Source: CALRQJ02 sp943370285
Lineage (GTDB): Bacteria > Bacteroidota > Bacteroidia > Chitinophagales > Chitinophagaceae
Direction of reading: 5' to 3'
Assembly: GCA_943370285.1 (NCBI GenBank)
Contig: CALRQJ020000003.1
Span: 186,001-250,000, forward strand
Length of the DNA stretch: 64,000 nucleotides
Positions 37,352 through 47,889 of this stretch are shown here, in pieces; positions within the stretch are counted from its first letter, which is position 1; each line of letters begins with the position of its first letter. The notes below the pieces were generated by a model, which saw nothing but the letters and a program-made list of their open reading frames with translations, was not told the DNA's origin and did no database searches. The translations under genes were made by a program, and so were the position numbers.

Positions 37352-39129
37352 TTTCGTTTCTTTTTTACTGTTTTTTTACTTGTCTTTCTAATCACTTTCT
37401 TAGGCTTATCATTTACAGTAAAATAAAAGTTTTGTTCAGTGGTATTGCCACATTCATCAGTCGCCACAATCTGCAAATTATGTGAACCATTGGGACAATG
37501 CTCATCAAAATCATACAATATGGTATTGTCTTTTCTGCGAAATAGTAGCCAGTTTCCATCTAGCATTGCCCTAAAACTTACATAGCTGTTTAGTCTATCG
37601 GTTACAGTAAGCACTAATGTTTTATCTCTTGTAATATTTCCGCTGTCTTTAAAGCTGATGGGATTAATGGCCGGCCCAACGGTGTCGTACAGTAATTCAG
37701 CATCGCCTAATTCATTAAAACTAGCATAAGCCCATTGTTGCTGCCAACTTACTTTTTGTGTTCTAAATTGTTTATTTCTTGTAATTCGAATCACCACTTT
37801 TTCTTTTAATGAATCCGGTACCGTAAGTGATGGTTTAATTTTTACGGTTGCTTTTCTATGCAACGGCGTAAAAGGATAAGTTAAGCGAAAATAGGGCGAT
37901 AGTGCAAACTCCGATTTAGTTTCAGCCGTAGCTATAAATTGTGCCGTGTCATATATCGTATTTGCCGGAAAATAGATTTGAAAACTACTGTCGCCAACGG
38001 TTTTAGCCAAAGTCGGCAACAATTCAGCAGCGTTAATATCTGTAACATCAAGCAATCCGTTTGTGGCGCTATCCTTGTATTGAATCATTGTAGCAAAACT
38101 GCTGCTGTTGCCTTTGATGTCTTTTAAAATAATTTGTAATACATGTGGTAAAGTGTCCTTCAATTCTATGACCTCATTTTTTGCTTCCGTTTCAAAGATG
38201 TTGAGTTTATTGCCGGGCAATTTATTGAGGTGCATGATATAGGTACCGGTTTGTTGTTTGAACGGATAATCAATACCTGCATTGATGTATCGGCTATCGT
38301 TGTAAGAAAAATCTTCGAACTGAAAACCGCTTTGCAGTACTGCATCTAACCATAATTCAATCCTATACACACCAAAATAAAATGACGATGTATTGGTTCT
38401 ATCTTCAGCATTAATGCCAAATCTAATGCGTCGAAAAGGCAATTGTATTAAGGTGTCGGCTGTGGTATATCCCGTTTTTTTCTTTTTGATGGGAATGGGA
38501 AAATACGGCGACCGATACGATGAAAACCCACCATCAGCTACATACAAATTAAACAAGACCGGGGCATACGTATCGGCTACGGGCAAGCCAAAATGCAATG
38601 GGTTATAATTATCTCCTGTTTCGCTATCTCTAATTTCAAAATGTAAATGTGGCCCTTGACTACTACCTGTGTTGCCGCTATACGCAATGAATTGTCCTTT
38701 TTTTACCGGAAATTGATGGGGCTGTAATTGAAAATCTTGCTCCCACTGCTCTTCCTCGTATTGTTTGGCGGTCAGAAATTTTTGCAGGGTGTCATAAAAT
38801 TGATTGAGGTGACCATAAACTGTGGTGTAACCGTTGGGATGCGTAATATAAATGGCCCTTCCATAACCATAAGTTTGAATTGAAACTCTGCTGATGTATC
38901 CTTCTGCAGCAGCGTATACTGGTAGATTTTCTTTGCGATTGGTGCGTAAATCTAAACCCATGTGGTAGTGGTCTTTACGCAGTTCGCCAAAATTGCCACT
39001 CAACTGCATGGGTATGCCTAAAGGATTGCGAAAATAGTTTTTGGGATACACCCGGCTTCCCAATTCTTGTGCTTGGGTAAGCTGAACCCACAACAAAAAA
39101 AGACAACTGAATAAACACCATAGCCGCAT
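37348..39129 (-). CDS. Exported M23-family peptidase with long C-terminal beta domains
   Basis: A 593-residue protein with a signal peptide (LFLLWVQLTQAQE). The LytM peptidase domain comes first, at about residues 30-185: HYHMGLD (His56, Asp60), YGHLNQF and HLHFEIRD complete the zinc site and catalytic set. Residues about 190-570 are beta-rich, Ig-like in pattern (DECGNTTEQNFYFTVND at the end), with a Lys/Arg-rich tail KKTVKKKRK. It is larger than typical LytM proteins. It acts in the periplasm on peptidoglycan or on surface proteins. It overlaps the peroxiredoxin gene by four bases. Confidence 0.92.
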   Translation of the reverse strand: MRLWCLFSCLFLLWVQLTQAQELGSRVYPKNYFRNPLGIPMQLSGNFGELRKDHYHMGLDLRTNRKENLPVYAAAEGYISRVSIQTYGYGRAIYITHPNGYTTVYGHLNQFYDTLQKFLTAKQYEEEQWEQDFQLQPHQFPVKKGQFIAYSGNTGSSQGPHLHFEIRDSETGDNYNPLHFGLPVADTYAPVLFNLYVADGGFSSYRSPYFPIPIKKKKTGYTTADTLIQLPFRRIRFGINAEDRTNTSSFYFGVYRIELWLDAVLQSGFQFEDFSYNDSRYINAGIDYPFKQQTGTYIMHLNKLPGNKLNIFETEAKNEVIELKDTLPHVLQIILKDIKGNSSSFATMIQYKDSATNGLLDVTDINAAELLPTLAKTVGDSSFQIYFPANTIYDTAQFIATAETKSEFALSPYFRLTYPFTPLHRKATVKIKPSLTVPDSLKEKVVIRITRNKQFRTQKVSWQQQWAYASFNELGDAELLYDTVGPAINPISFKDSGNITRDKTLVLTVTDRLNSYVSFRAMLDGNWLLFRRKDNTILYDFDEHCPNGSHNLQIVATDECGNTTEQNFYFTVNDKPKKVIRKTSKKTVKKKRK

Positions 39130-39188
39130 ATTACAAATGTAAGACTTAGGCTAATGCTGTATTTGAGACGTTAATATCTAATTTTCAT

Positions 39189-39218
39189 TTTGAAGTTTGG
39201 CATTTTCATGTAGGTTTG
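39189..39218 (+). promoter_or_regulatory. Bacteroidota-type promoter of carB
   Basis: TTTG (39189-39192), an 18-bp spacer and TAGGTTTG (39211-39218) fit the TTTG/TAnnTTTG consensus. The leader to carB would be near 90 nt. An inverted repeat AGGTTTG (39212-39218) / CAAACCT (39236-39242) overlaps the box and the likely start site. Confidence 0.65.
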
Positions 39219-39311
39219 CACAATTTGTTTTTTTTCAAACCTGTACTGCGGTTGAAGTGAGTGACACAACGATGTTGAATCATGCACTGCAGCCCGTAAC
39301 CAAAAAATACT

Positions 39312-40955
39312 ATGCCAAAAGACAATTCCATTCAATCGGTGCTCATTATTGGTAGCGGACCCATCGTTATTGGTCAGGCTTGCGAGTTTGATTACAGCGG
39401 TACCCAAGCTGCCCGTTCTTTAAGAGAAGAAGGTGTAAAAGTGTACCTGATTAATAGTAATCCGGCCACCATCATGACCGACCCGATGATGGCGGATAAA
39501 GTGTATTTGCTGCCATTAACGGTAGAAAGTATTGAGCAAATTTTAGAAGAAGTACAGGTTGATGCAGTACTGCCTACCATGGGTGGCCAAACGGCATTGA
39601 ACCTAGCCAAAGAAGCAGAAGAATTGGGCGTTTGGGAGAAATACAATGTCCGTTTAATTGGTGTTGATATCAAAGCCATTGAAAAGGCAGAAGATAGGGA
39701 GAAGTTTAGACAGTGGATGATACAAATGGGTGTGCCGGTTGCCCCTGCCCGAACTGCAAATAGCTTTTTAGAAGGAAAAGAATTTGCACAAGAAGTTGGT
39801 TTTCCGTTGGTGATTCGTCCATCTTTTACACTAGGTGGAACCGGCGGCGGTTTTGTACATGATAAAAGTGAATTGGATGAAGCCCTAAACCGTGGTTTAA
39901 CGGCATCTCCCATACATGAAGTGTTGGTAGAAAAAGCAGTGTTGGGCTGGAAGGAATTTGAATTAGAATTATTGCGAGATGCAGCCGATAATGTGGTGAT
40001 TATTTGTACGGTAGAGAATTTTGACCCAATGGGTGTACATACCGGAGATTCTATCACCGTAGCTCCTGCTATGACCTTGAGTGATACTGCTTTTCAGTTG
40101 ATGCGGAATACCGCTATCAATATGATGAGAGACTTGGGCAATTTTGCCGGTGGTTGTAACGTACAGTTTGCCCTAAATCCAGTGACCGAAGAAATCATTG
40201 CCATCGAAATCAATCCCAGAGTGAGTCGTTCATCGGCCTTGGCCAGCAAAGCAACCGGTTATCCAATTGCAAAAATTGCGGCAAAGCTTGCTTTAGGTTA
40301 TACGTTAGATGAATTAAAAAATCAAATTACGCAAACTACCAGTGCCTATTTTGAGCCTGCTTTAGACTATGTTATTGTAAAAGTGCCTCGTTGGAATTTT
40401 GATAAATTCAAAGGTGCTAACGATACATTAGGCTTGCAAATGAAAAGTGTGGGTGAAGTAATGGCCATAGGCCGAAGTTTTACTGAAGCCATTCAAAAAG
40501 CTTGTCAGAGTTTAGAAAATGAAGCAGTGGGCTTGGGTTATTACGGTAAAAGTTTGATGAAGACCGATGAGTTAATCGAATACATTAAAACACCAAAGTG
40601 GGATAGAATTTTTAGAATCAAAGATGCGTTGATGCAAGGCGTAACGGTAAAAACAGTAGCACAAGCAACATTGATTGACCGTTGGTTTTTATATCAAATT
40701 CAAAAGATTTGCGACATCGAAAAACAAATTGCTGAATATACCATTGATACTTTGCCAACCGATTTGTTGAAAGAAGCCAAGAAAAACGGCTTTAGCGATG
40801 AGCAAATGGCTCGTATCATGCGTAATTGTACCGAAGAGCAGATTTATCAAAAACGTAAAGCATTAGGCATTACCCGAGTGTATAAAATGGTAGATACCTG
40901 TGCTGCTGAATTTGAGGCTAAAACGCCTTATTTTTACAGTACGTTTGAGGGATAA
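39312..40955 (+). CDS. carB: Carbamoyl-phosphate synthase large subunit, N-terminal half only
   Basis: A 547-residue protein matching just the first half of CarB, the subunit that makes carbamoyl phosphate for arginine and pyrimidine synthesis. The N-terminal pre-ATP-grasp motif SVLIIGSGPIVIGQACEFDYSGTQAARSL is normal, followed by the carboxy-phosphate ATP-grasp domain (IRPSFTLGGTGGG, EVLVEKAVLGWKEFELELLRD, EINPRVSRSSALASKATGYPIAKIAAKLALGYTL) and the oligomerisation domain up to AAEFEAKTPYFYSTFEG. It then stops exactly at the boundary where normal CarB goes on into its second ATP-grasp half. A strong terminator follows within 20 bp and no remnant of the second half is present. This suggests a split carB, as in some archaea and Aquifex, with the other half elsewhere. 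Confidence 0.93.
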   Translation: MPKDNSIQSVLIIGSGPIVIGQACEFDYSGTQAARSLREEGVKVYLINSNPATIMTDPMMADKVYLLPLTVESIEQILEEVQVDAVLPTMGGQTALNLAKEAEELGVWEKYNVRLIGVDIKAIEKAEDREKFRQWMIQMGVPVAPARTANSFLEGKEFAQEVGFPLVIRPSFTLGGTGGGFVHDKSELDEALNRGLTASPIHEVLVEKAVLGWKEFELELLRDAADNVVIICTVENFDPMGVHTGDSITVAPAMTLSDTAFQLMRNTAINMMRDLGNFAGGCNVQFALNPVTEEIIAIEINPRVSRSSALASKATGYPIAKIAAKLALGYTLDELKNQITQTTSAYFEPALDYVIVKVPRWNFDKFKGANDTLGLQMKSVGEVMAIGRSFTEAIQKACQSLENEAVGLGYYGKSLMKTDELIEYIKTPKWDRIFRIKDALMQGVTVKTVAQATLIDRWFLYQIQKICDIEKQIAEYTIDTLPTDLLKEAKKNGFSDEQMARIMRNCTEEQIYQKRKALGITRVYKMVDTCAAEFEAKTPYFYSTFEG

Positions 40956-40970
40956 TCTGATAATTATATC

Positions 40971-41010
40971 ATAACAAAAAAGGATGCGTTAAGCATCCTT
41001 TTTTGTTATG
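40971..41010. terminator. Bidirectional terminator between carB and the subtilase gene
   Basis: A long stem CATAACAAAAAGGATGC / GCATCCTTTTTTGTTATG with a 5-nt loop and one bulged base. The A and T runs inside the arms serve termination for carB from the left and the T9SS subtilase (stop at 41017) from the right. Confidence 0.92.
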
Positions 41011-41016
41011 ATAAGT

Positions 41017-44000
41017 CTATTCTTTTACAATTAATATTGGCTTTTTGTTTCCTGCCTTTAAGCTGTAAACTCCAGCCGCTAAGTGATGTAGGAGAAACGT
41101 TTGCTTACGAGCCATGATAAAACCTTGCTGAACAATTTTTCCATCTGCTGTACTAATCGTATACGCTTTTGGTTCGTGTACTGGCTCTCCAAAATCAACA
41201 TACAACATACCATTTTTTATAGGGTTTGGATATACAATGAGTGGCGCATTTTGAGCTGATATTTTTACTAGTACTATACTACTGTATTTGATTTCACCAT
41301 TATTCCCAATAGCTTTAATGCGGTAATAATTCTTGTCTTTAAATGGAGAAGCATCAAACCAAACATAACTATTGTTAACAGCGTTTTTAGCTAGTACAAT
41401 TGTTGACGAACTGAAGTTTCTTCCATTTGCAGATTTTTCCACTTCAAATTGTTTCATATCTGTTTCATTGGCTGTATTCCACTCTACATTTATTCCACCT
41501 TGTTGTACATATGCCTTAACAGTAGTTAATGTTACCGGCAAAGTAGAAGCAGTGCGGAACACAATCATAAATCTTTGGTTAGCTGCTGATGCTGTATTTG
41601 AAGTGACTGTAAAATTTATAGTAGTAGTAGCGGTTAAGCTGATGGCCGTTTCGGTACCAAGAAATGCATCTTTAAGAAATGCAAGCAAATTTGCGTCAGT
41701 TGCGAAGTTGCTGGCATTAATGATTAAGTGATAATCTTTTACTTGTAAATTTTTTACTTTGATAAAAAGAGTATCCGCATAATCAATTAGCGGTCTAGCT
41801 TCTATGGCTAAATTTCTACTTCCTCTCAATAACGAAATATTTTCTCCACTGCCTTCAAATTTAATTGCGTCAACAGCATCAGGTCCTGCACTGTAGTTGT
41901 TGTGATATATGGCTGTTGTGCCGTCTAGCAATGTAGAAGATCCATTGGTAAGTACATTCAAATTAATCGCCAATTGTTCAACACTTCCATTTCCTGTTCT
42001 AAAAATAGAGGTTAAGTCATTGGTAACTTTATCTGTTTCTTCGAACGTAATACTGGCACCCCCGGCGTTGCTTTCAACAAAGATGGCTTCCCCACTTTGT
42101 ATATATTGATACACTTTGCCATTAGAAGGAGCATATACATAAGCGCTTACACCATCCCATGTTCCTGTTGCATAATTGCCCAAACCATAACTACCTGTTA
42201 AAGCAGCGTCCCATACCCAAAATTTATTGTTCACATTATTTCTATTTATTAATCCGAAGTCAACAGGAGAGGCATATGGATTACCAATCAGGCTAATGTT
42301 TTCCAATGTGCCATTGGCTACATTAAAGATTTGATTACCGGTTTGTAAAGCTCCTGAAGCAGTCAATGTTGTAGCCGAACTTCCGGTCGCAATATTGTTA
42401 CTACCATAACCTCCACTTGAAAAAAGCACAAATGCTTTATTCGCTGCACTAGCATTATTGGTTGATAAGGGAAGCGAAATTGTGTTAGTGATATTGTCAA
42501 AATTGCCGGATGTTTCGTTGAACATTTTTAGCGAATAATTTGGTGCTGTTACTAGTCCATTACCGCCGCTGCCTGTACCTCCCGGGCCCCAAATTTCAAC
42601 ACCTTGGCCAGCACTTACGGCTCCATTGTTTTGCCAGTTTGCGAATACAGTGCCGGTATTACTAAGCGGTGTCGTTAAAAAACGCCATGCTCTTTTATTG
42701 CTTAAATATCTTTCAATATTTACATTACCACTAATGCTTGCTGTAGCCCCAACAGGAGCAACGATTGCTGTTTGAATAGCGTTACTTTTTAAAGTGAGGT
42801 GCCCATTGGTATTGAGTGTGCCATTTGAAACATCTAATGTTTCGGTGAGGTTTATAGCATTGCCCAATGTTAATGATGGAGACGCACCAGTTCTGATTAA
42901 TGTAAGGCTTCTAAGTGTATTGGAACCTGGAGTAAGTTTTAAAGTACCTGCACTGCCGCCATTTGTACCACCAATTGAAATGTAACTAGTGGCAGCTGTG
43001 CTGATTGTGCCGTTACCATCAATTGCTCCATTAATATTCAAAGTGCCACCTGCCAAATTTAAACTACTACCTGTTTCGATAGTAAGATTTTTAATGGTAA
43101 TCGATCCGCTACTAATTTCAGGCATCACACTTGCATCAGATTTGATTACCACATCTGTAGTACTTATTGGTGTACCACCGCACCAGTTACTAGCTGAGGT
43201 CCAAGCATTATTACTACCAATCCATGTGCCATTGGTGTTTACCGTTACTACAACATCATCGGTAGCTATATTTCCGCACATATCTGTTACGGTTAATGTG
43301 TAAGTTGTGGTGGTAGTTGGAGAAGCAACCGGAACTGCAACATTAGTGTGACTTAACCCTGTTGCCGGTGACCAAGCATAGGTATATTGATTGCCTGCAA
43401 TAGCGGCTGCATCTATTTCGGAATAGCCGCCCAATGGACCGATCAAAGTTCCTGCACCAGTAGTAGTGTTAACCTCAATTAATCCAGAAGCATTTCTGCC
43501 AAAATTGGTAAATGCAGTCAAGTAAAGTTTGTTGGTAACCGGATCTACATCGGCATCTTGTGAAAAATTGATAGAAAAACCGGTGGTAGAAGGTAAAGCT
43601 GTAGCGGCGCCTGTTGTTTTGTTGATTTGATAAATATAATCAAACGTACTACTTACAGCATCTGATCTACTTACAAATAAGTTGCCTGAGTTATCACAGG
43701 AAAGAGAATAAATATTTGATAAAGAAATCGTAATAGTAGAAATTACTGCAGCAGTTAATGGATTAATAATACTAAGCCTGCTGTTGGTTCCAAATGAAGA
43801 TACCGCATAGAGATTTTGCGTTGTTTTATCCCAACTTAATCCACTCCAAGATCCATTTGAAGGTGTAGCCGTACCTATAAGCGTTTGTGTGCCGGTAGCG
43901 GTATCAATCTTTATTAATTTGTTGGTTCCTTGAGTGATGATGTAATAACCGTAAGGTGTAAATGTTCCGCCAGTTGGTACAAAGTTTGACGAGAAGTCGC

Positions 44001-46116
44001 CGCTGGAAACGATGCTGGTAGCAACAGTATCAAACTTGTCGGGATTGGTAAGATTAAATTTAACTAAAGCGTTTGTAAACCAATCAAAACCAAAAACCCT
44101 TTTGTCTTTCAAATCTGGACTACCTCCTGTTGCTGCAAAAGTTCCACCAAGCTTTGTAGAAGTACTTGGGCATATAGCTCTGTCGGCCCCAGCGTTAGCA
44201 ACTAGCGATGGTGTATTATTTAATACGGTAACAGCTATAGCTAAAGAATTCGCAACACAACTATTAATTGCTGTAGCAGTAACGGTGTACGTACCACTTG
44301 TTGTAGCCACTAAACTTGTTCCGATGCTAACATCTATGCCATCTTTTTTCCATTGGTAAGTAGTGCCACCAACAGGATTAGTTACTTCTAGTGTAACCGT
44401 TCCTCCAGGACAAAGTCTTGTTGAGCCAACTGCTGAAATAGTTACATTACAAAAAATGCCGGATTGTGTTAGTTGCAATGCTGCTAAAGCATTAACTCTG
44501 CCATGACCAGTTTCTACATTCCATGTTCCATTTGGTTGATATGGAGTCATAGCGTAGGCATAACCTGAAAGTTTAGTGCAACTTGACTCTAAAATATTTT
44601 TTACTTCAATGGCCGTATAATTGTTATCCAGCGAAAGAATCAGCGCTACAACACCGGCTGCATTTGGGCATGCTGAAGAGGTGCCATTGAAGGTATTATT
44701 ATAATCACCGGCTGCGCCGGCAGTAGTGTTGTAACCTCCAGTTCCTGTAATATCCGTAGTGGCAATTTTTACTGCAGGTGCAATTACATCTAATGTAGTG
44801 CCATAAGATGCACCCCAAAATGTTTCACCATCACAACTAGTACTTGACTTTCTTTGATTGCACATAGAAACACCACCTACAGCAATCACTTGTTCTAGCG
44901 TAGCAGGAGAACTAACACCACTATTTGCATTTCCACTTGAGAATAAAATGACACAACCTTTACCACCTCTGCCCAAAGTATAGGCTCTATTAATAGCATC
45001 TCTCATTACACTACTTGGTGTACCGCCTCCCCAAGAATTAGAAATGACATGTGCTCCATTTTGCCATGCATAATCAAACCCTGTTGCGATATTAGCATTT
45101 GAAGCAAAACTGCCACCTGAAACTGCTAAATTAATGGGCATTATTTTACAAAATGGAGCAATGCCGGCAATACCAATATTTGTTGCTCCGGTTGTTGTAT
45201 CGGTTCTAGCAGCAATGATACCTGCACAATTAGTACCATGTGCCCTTGCAGTACTTTTGGGAGCGCCGTCACCAACACCAGAAGATAATGTGGTACAATC
45301 GTATCCTTGAATCATGTTCGCCGCTAAATCGGGGTGAGCTAACTCTACACCTTCATCAATAACAGCAACCGTAATACTCGGGCTACCCATTGTAATATCC
45401 CATGCGGCTTCTAAGTTCATATCTGCACCAACGGTACCACTATACTGTGCTACCGAACCGGTATTTTTTAAAGCCCATTGTAGGTTGTACAATGGATCTG
45501 TAGGTACTACGTGTAAACCATTGTGCAAGGTGAAGTCAGGTTCGGCATATTCAAACAAACCGGATTCAAAAAACAGATTAGCCATTTTTAGTGCATCATA
45601 GCCATTAAAGACATCAGCAGAAATAATGAAAGTGCGATTGTCAAAAGCATATTGTTTCAAAAATTTGCACCGCTTATTATCTATCAATTGCTGCATTGCT
45701 GCAACCGTAATTCCAGGTTTAAGTTTTACCACAAATTCATCCCCATATGTATTTGTTTTACCTGATGTACTTAGTAAACCTCCTCTTGCATATTTTACAT
45801 ATGATTTTTTTAAAAGTAATTGAATAGCACTTATTGCTGCAGCCCTATTAGCTGACGAATATCTGATTGTCAACTCATGTTTAGTTGCGGTTAACAAAAT
45901 GGAGTCTTTGCTATTGCCTGTTAAAATAGCGATTTCTGCTCGTCGCTCTTCTACAGGTTGATTGTCTTTTAGGGCAATTACTACTTGCTCGTAAGAAACA
46001 GGGAAAAATACTTTCTTGCCATCATAATAGTAGTGTTGTCGTTCAACTGGTTGGGCAAAAGTTAGGTTAATGGCACAACTAAATGCCATTATTAATAGCA
46101 GTAATTTTTTCATCAT
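41017..46116 (-). CDS. Subtilisin-like (S8) serine protease with T9SS sorting domain
   Basis: A 1699-residue secreted protease. After a signal peptide (ending NLTFAQ) comes a propeptide region to about 200, then the S8 catalytic domain with the intact triad: Asp254 (VAVIDEGVELAHPDLA), His293 (RAHGTNCAGIIAA) and Ser480 (FNGTSSACPNAAGVV). The oxyanion-region ISNSWGGG is also present. Downstream are an Ig-like domain with GGTTYQWKKDG, a beta-propeller-like stretch, further beta domains with NGTLNTNGHLTLKS-type text, and a terminal T9SS type A sorting domain (LIVYPNPIKNGMLYVDFGE ... LLHHLAAGVYSLKAGNKKPILIVKE). It is exported by the type IX system and would act on proteins outside the cell. Confidence 0.96.
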   Translation of the reverse strand: MMKKLLLLIMAFSCAINLTFAQPVERQHYYYDGKKVFFPVSYEQVVIALKDNQPVEERRAEIAILTGNSKDSILLTATKHELTIRYSSANRAAAISAIQLLLKKSYVKYARGGLLSTSGKTNTYGDEFVVKLKPGITVAAMQQLIDNKRCKFLKQYAFDNRTFIISADVFNGYDALKMANLFFESGLFEYAEPDFTLHNGLHVVPTDPLYNLQWALKNTGSVAQYSGTVGADMNLEAAWDITMGSPSITVAVIDEGVELAHPDLAANMIQGYDCTTLSSGVGDGAPKSTARAHGTNCAGIIAARTDTTTGATNIGIAGIAPFCKIMPINLAVSGGSFASNANIATGFDYAWQNGAHVISNSWGGGTPSSVMRDAINRAYTLGRGGKGCVILFSSGNANSGVSSPATLEQVIAVGGVSMCNQRKSSTSCDGETFWGASYGTTLDVIAPAVKIATTDITGTGGYNTTAGAAGDYNNTFNGTSSACPNAAGVVALILSLDNNYTAIEVKNILESSCTKLSGYAYAMTPYQPNGTWNVETGHGRVNALAALQLTQSGIFCNVTISAVGSTRLCPGGTVTLEVTNPVGGTTYQWKKDGIDVSIGTSLVATTSGTYTVTATAINSCVANSLAIAVTVLNNTPSLVANAGADRAICPSTSTKLGGTFAATGGSPDLKDKRVFGFDWFTNALVKFNLTNPDKFDTVATSIVSSGDFSSNFVPTGGTFTPYGYYIITQGTNKLIKIDTATGTQTLIGTATPSNGSWSGLSWDKTTQNLYAVSSFGTNSRLSIINPLTAAVISTITISLSNIYSLSCDNSGNLFVSRSDAVSSTFDYIYQINKTTGAATALPSTTGFSINFSQDADVDPVTNKLYLTAFTNFGRNASGLIEVNTTTGAGTLIGPLGGYSEIDAAAIAGNQYTYAWSPATGLSHTNVAVPVASPTTTTTYTLTVTDMCGNIATDDVVVTVNTNGTWIGSNNAWTSASNWCGGTPISTTDVVIKSDASVMPEISSGSITIKNLTIETGSSLNLAGGTLNINGAIDGNGTISTAATSYISIGGTNGGSAGTLKLTPGSNTLRSLTLIRTGASPSLTLGNAINLTETLDVSNGTLNTNGHLTLKSNAIQTAIVAPVGATASISGNVNIERYLSNKRAWRFLTTPLSNTGTVFANWQNNGAVSAGQGVEIWGPGGTGSGGNGLVTAPNYSLKMFNETSGNFDNITNTISLPLSTNNASAANKAFVLFSSGGYGSNNIATGSSATTLTASGALQTGNQIFNVANGTLENISLIGNPYASPVDFGLINRNNVNNKFWVWDAALTGSYGLGNYATGTWDGVSAYVYAPSNGKVYQYIQSGEAIFVESNAGGASITFEETDKVTNDLTSIFRTGNGSVEQLAINLNVLTNGSSTLLDGTTAIYHNNYSAGPDAVDAIKFEGSGENISLLRGSRNLAIEARPLIDYADTLFIKVKNLQVKDYHLIINASNFATDANLLAFLKDAFLGTETAISLTATTTINFTVTSNTASAANQRFMIVFRTASTLPVTLTTVKAYVQQGGINVEWNTANETDMKQFEVEKSANGRNFSSSTIVLAKNAVNNSYVWFDASPFKDKNYYRIKAIGNNGEIKYSSIVLVKISAQNAPLIVYPNPIKNGMLYVDFGEPVHEPKAYTISTADGKIVQQGFIMARKQTFLLHHLAAGVYSLKAGNKKPILIVKE

Positions 46117-46345
46117 AATTCGGTTCTAGTTAAGACGTAGTTTGATTGACTAAAATATCCTGTATAAGAGGAGGACGCTGCTTGTGTATTTATACATTGT
46201 TTTAATCCCGAGTAAATTATGCTTTATTTATTAAATCATTTATTTGCGGCCTATTTATTTTGACAATTAGATGTATAGTATCACATTGATGGATGGAAAT
46301 TCGATTGCATTTGTATAATTACATTACTTCTTCTATCTTGATGCC

Positions 46346-47842
46346 ATGAAACCATGGAGTCGTCGACAGATTGGGTTGTATATAGCAGCAGTACTTTTTT
46401 TAGCCATGCTTTTGTTGAATCCACTTGGTGTTAATCCGGGTGCCGTAAAAGTATTGGCCGTTGCGGTATTGATGATAACGCTTTGGGTTACAGAAGCATT
46501 GCCAATGCCGGTGGTAGCTCTCATTCCTATCATTGTATTTCCATTAATGGGTATCAGTAAATTAGATGAAGCCGCTGCCCCATATGCTAATCCTGTTATT
46601 TTTTTATTCATGGGCGGTTTTATGATTGGCTTGGCTATTGAAAAATGGAACCTGCACAAAAGAATTGCCCTCAGTATCGTTCGATTTACCGGTACAAGTG
46701 GCGATAGAATTATTCTCGGGTTTATATTAGCTACCGGATTTTTGAGTATGTGGTTAAGCAATACCGCTACAACTATGATGATGTACCCCATCGCCATGAG
46801 TGTAGTAACAGTTATGGAACAAAACCATAAAGGCCAAGGTAAGTTGAATAATATGGCCATTTGCCTGCTACTCGCTATTGCTTATGCCAGTAATTTTGGT
46901 GGCATTGCTACTATTATAGGAACTCCGCCCAATGTGGCTTTCGTAGGATTTTTAGAGAAGAAATATAATTACACTTTTCAGTTTATAGATTGGATGTTGC
47001 TTTGCTTGCCCATTGCTTTATTGTTGATGTTTAGTTTGTACATCATCATGACCAAATGGTTGTTTAAAAACAATATTGGAAATGATGCAGCTACCGCTGA
47101 TATGATTAAACAGCAGTTGTTGCAAATGGGAAAAATATCGGTACCCGAAAAAAGAGTATTGTGGATTTTTGCCCTCACTGCTTTTTTATGGATAACTAAA
47201 GACTTAATTAATGCGGCTATTGTACAACAATATCTGGTAGATATTTTTCATGCGTCGGGTGAAGTATTATTCAAGCTTGATGATACGATGATTGCTATTT
47301 TTGGTGCATTGCTATTGTTTATAGTGCCAAGTAATTCGGCTTTGCCGGAAACCAAGCAATTATTAGAATGGCACGATACGCAAAAAATGGCTTGGGGAAT
47401 TTTGCTGTTATTTGGCGGTGGAATTACATTAGCTAATCAACTCGAGAAAGCCGGATTAATTCAACAACTCGGTACTTGGATTGCAGGCTATGCTGGCAAT
47501 AATTTATTGCTGCTCATTTTTGCCATTACCATCATTTCTATTTTCATCAGTGAAGTAATGAGTAATGTGGCACAAGTAATTGTTTTTGCACCTGTAGTTG
47601 CGGGTATGGCAGATGCCTTACACATCAATCCTTTATTATTAGGTGTTCCAATGACGCTTGCTGCAAGCTGTGCCAGTATGTTGCCGATGGGTACACCACC
47701 AAATGCTATTGTTTTTGCAAGTGGTAGATTAAAGCTCAATGATATGGTTAAAACTGGTTTTGTAATGAACATCATTGCTACCATTCTTATCACATTATTT
47801 AGCTATTTCTTGTTGCCGGTGCTGGTAGGAGTGATAAAATAG
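46346..47842 (+). CDS. DASS/SLC13-family sodium:dicarboxylate (or sulfate) symporter
   Basis: A 498-residue inner-membrane transporter with about 11-12 hydrophobic segments. The family motifs are present twice as expected for the inverted repeat: SNTATTMMMYPIAMSV with GGIATIIGTPPNVAF in the first half, and SNVAQVIVFAPVVAG with MLPMGTPPNAIVFASG in the second. These SNT and TP motifs form the sodium and substrate sites of VcINDY-like carriers. Probable substrates are C4-dicarboxylates or citrate; sulfate cannot be excluded. It stands alone, 162 bp before the molybdenum enzyme genes. A TATCTTGA box at 46334-46341 ends only 4 bp before the start codon. Confidence 0.93.
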   Translation: MKPWSRRQIGLYIAAVLFLAMLLLNPLGVNPGAVKVLAVAVLMITLWVTEALPMPVVALIPIIVFPLMGISKLDEAAAPYANPVIFLFMGGFMIGLAIEKWNLHKRIALSIVRFTGTSGDRIILGFILATGFLSMWLSNTATTMMMYPIAMSVVTVMEQNHKGQGKLNNMAICLLLAIAYASNFGGIATIIGTPPNVAFVGFLEKKYNYTFQFIDWMLLCLPIALLLMFSLYIIMTKWLFKNNIGNDAATADMIKQQLLQMGKISVPEKRVLWIFALTAFLWITKDLINAAIVQQYLVDIFHASGEVLFKLDDTMIAIFGALLLFIVPSNSALPETKQLLEWHDTQKMAWGILLLFGGGITLANQLEKAGLIQQLGTWIAGYAGNNLLLLIFAITIISIFISEVMSNVAQVIVFAPVVAGMADALHINPLLLGVPMTLAASCASMLPMGTPPNAIVFASGRLKLNDMVKTGFVMNIIATILITLFSYFLLPVLVGVIK

Positions 47843-47889
47843 TATAATGTAGTTAGCGGTCGAATATGTTTTAGCAATAGTTGCGTCGC

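Noticed and set aside
40956..41016. A frameshifted continuation of carB after its stop codon.
   Set aside because: Only about 60 bp separate it from the next gene and they are taken up by the terminator; no text of the second CarB half is seen in any frame.
46334..46346. A leaderless start for the DASS symporter, since a TATCTTGA box ends 4 bp before the ATG.
   Set aside because: The box has one mismatch and no mapped start site exists; the call would rest on a single weak motif.
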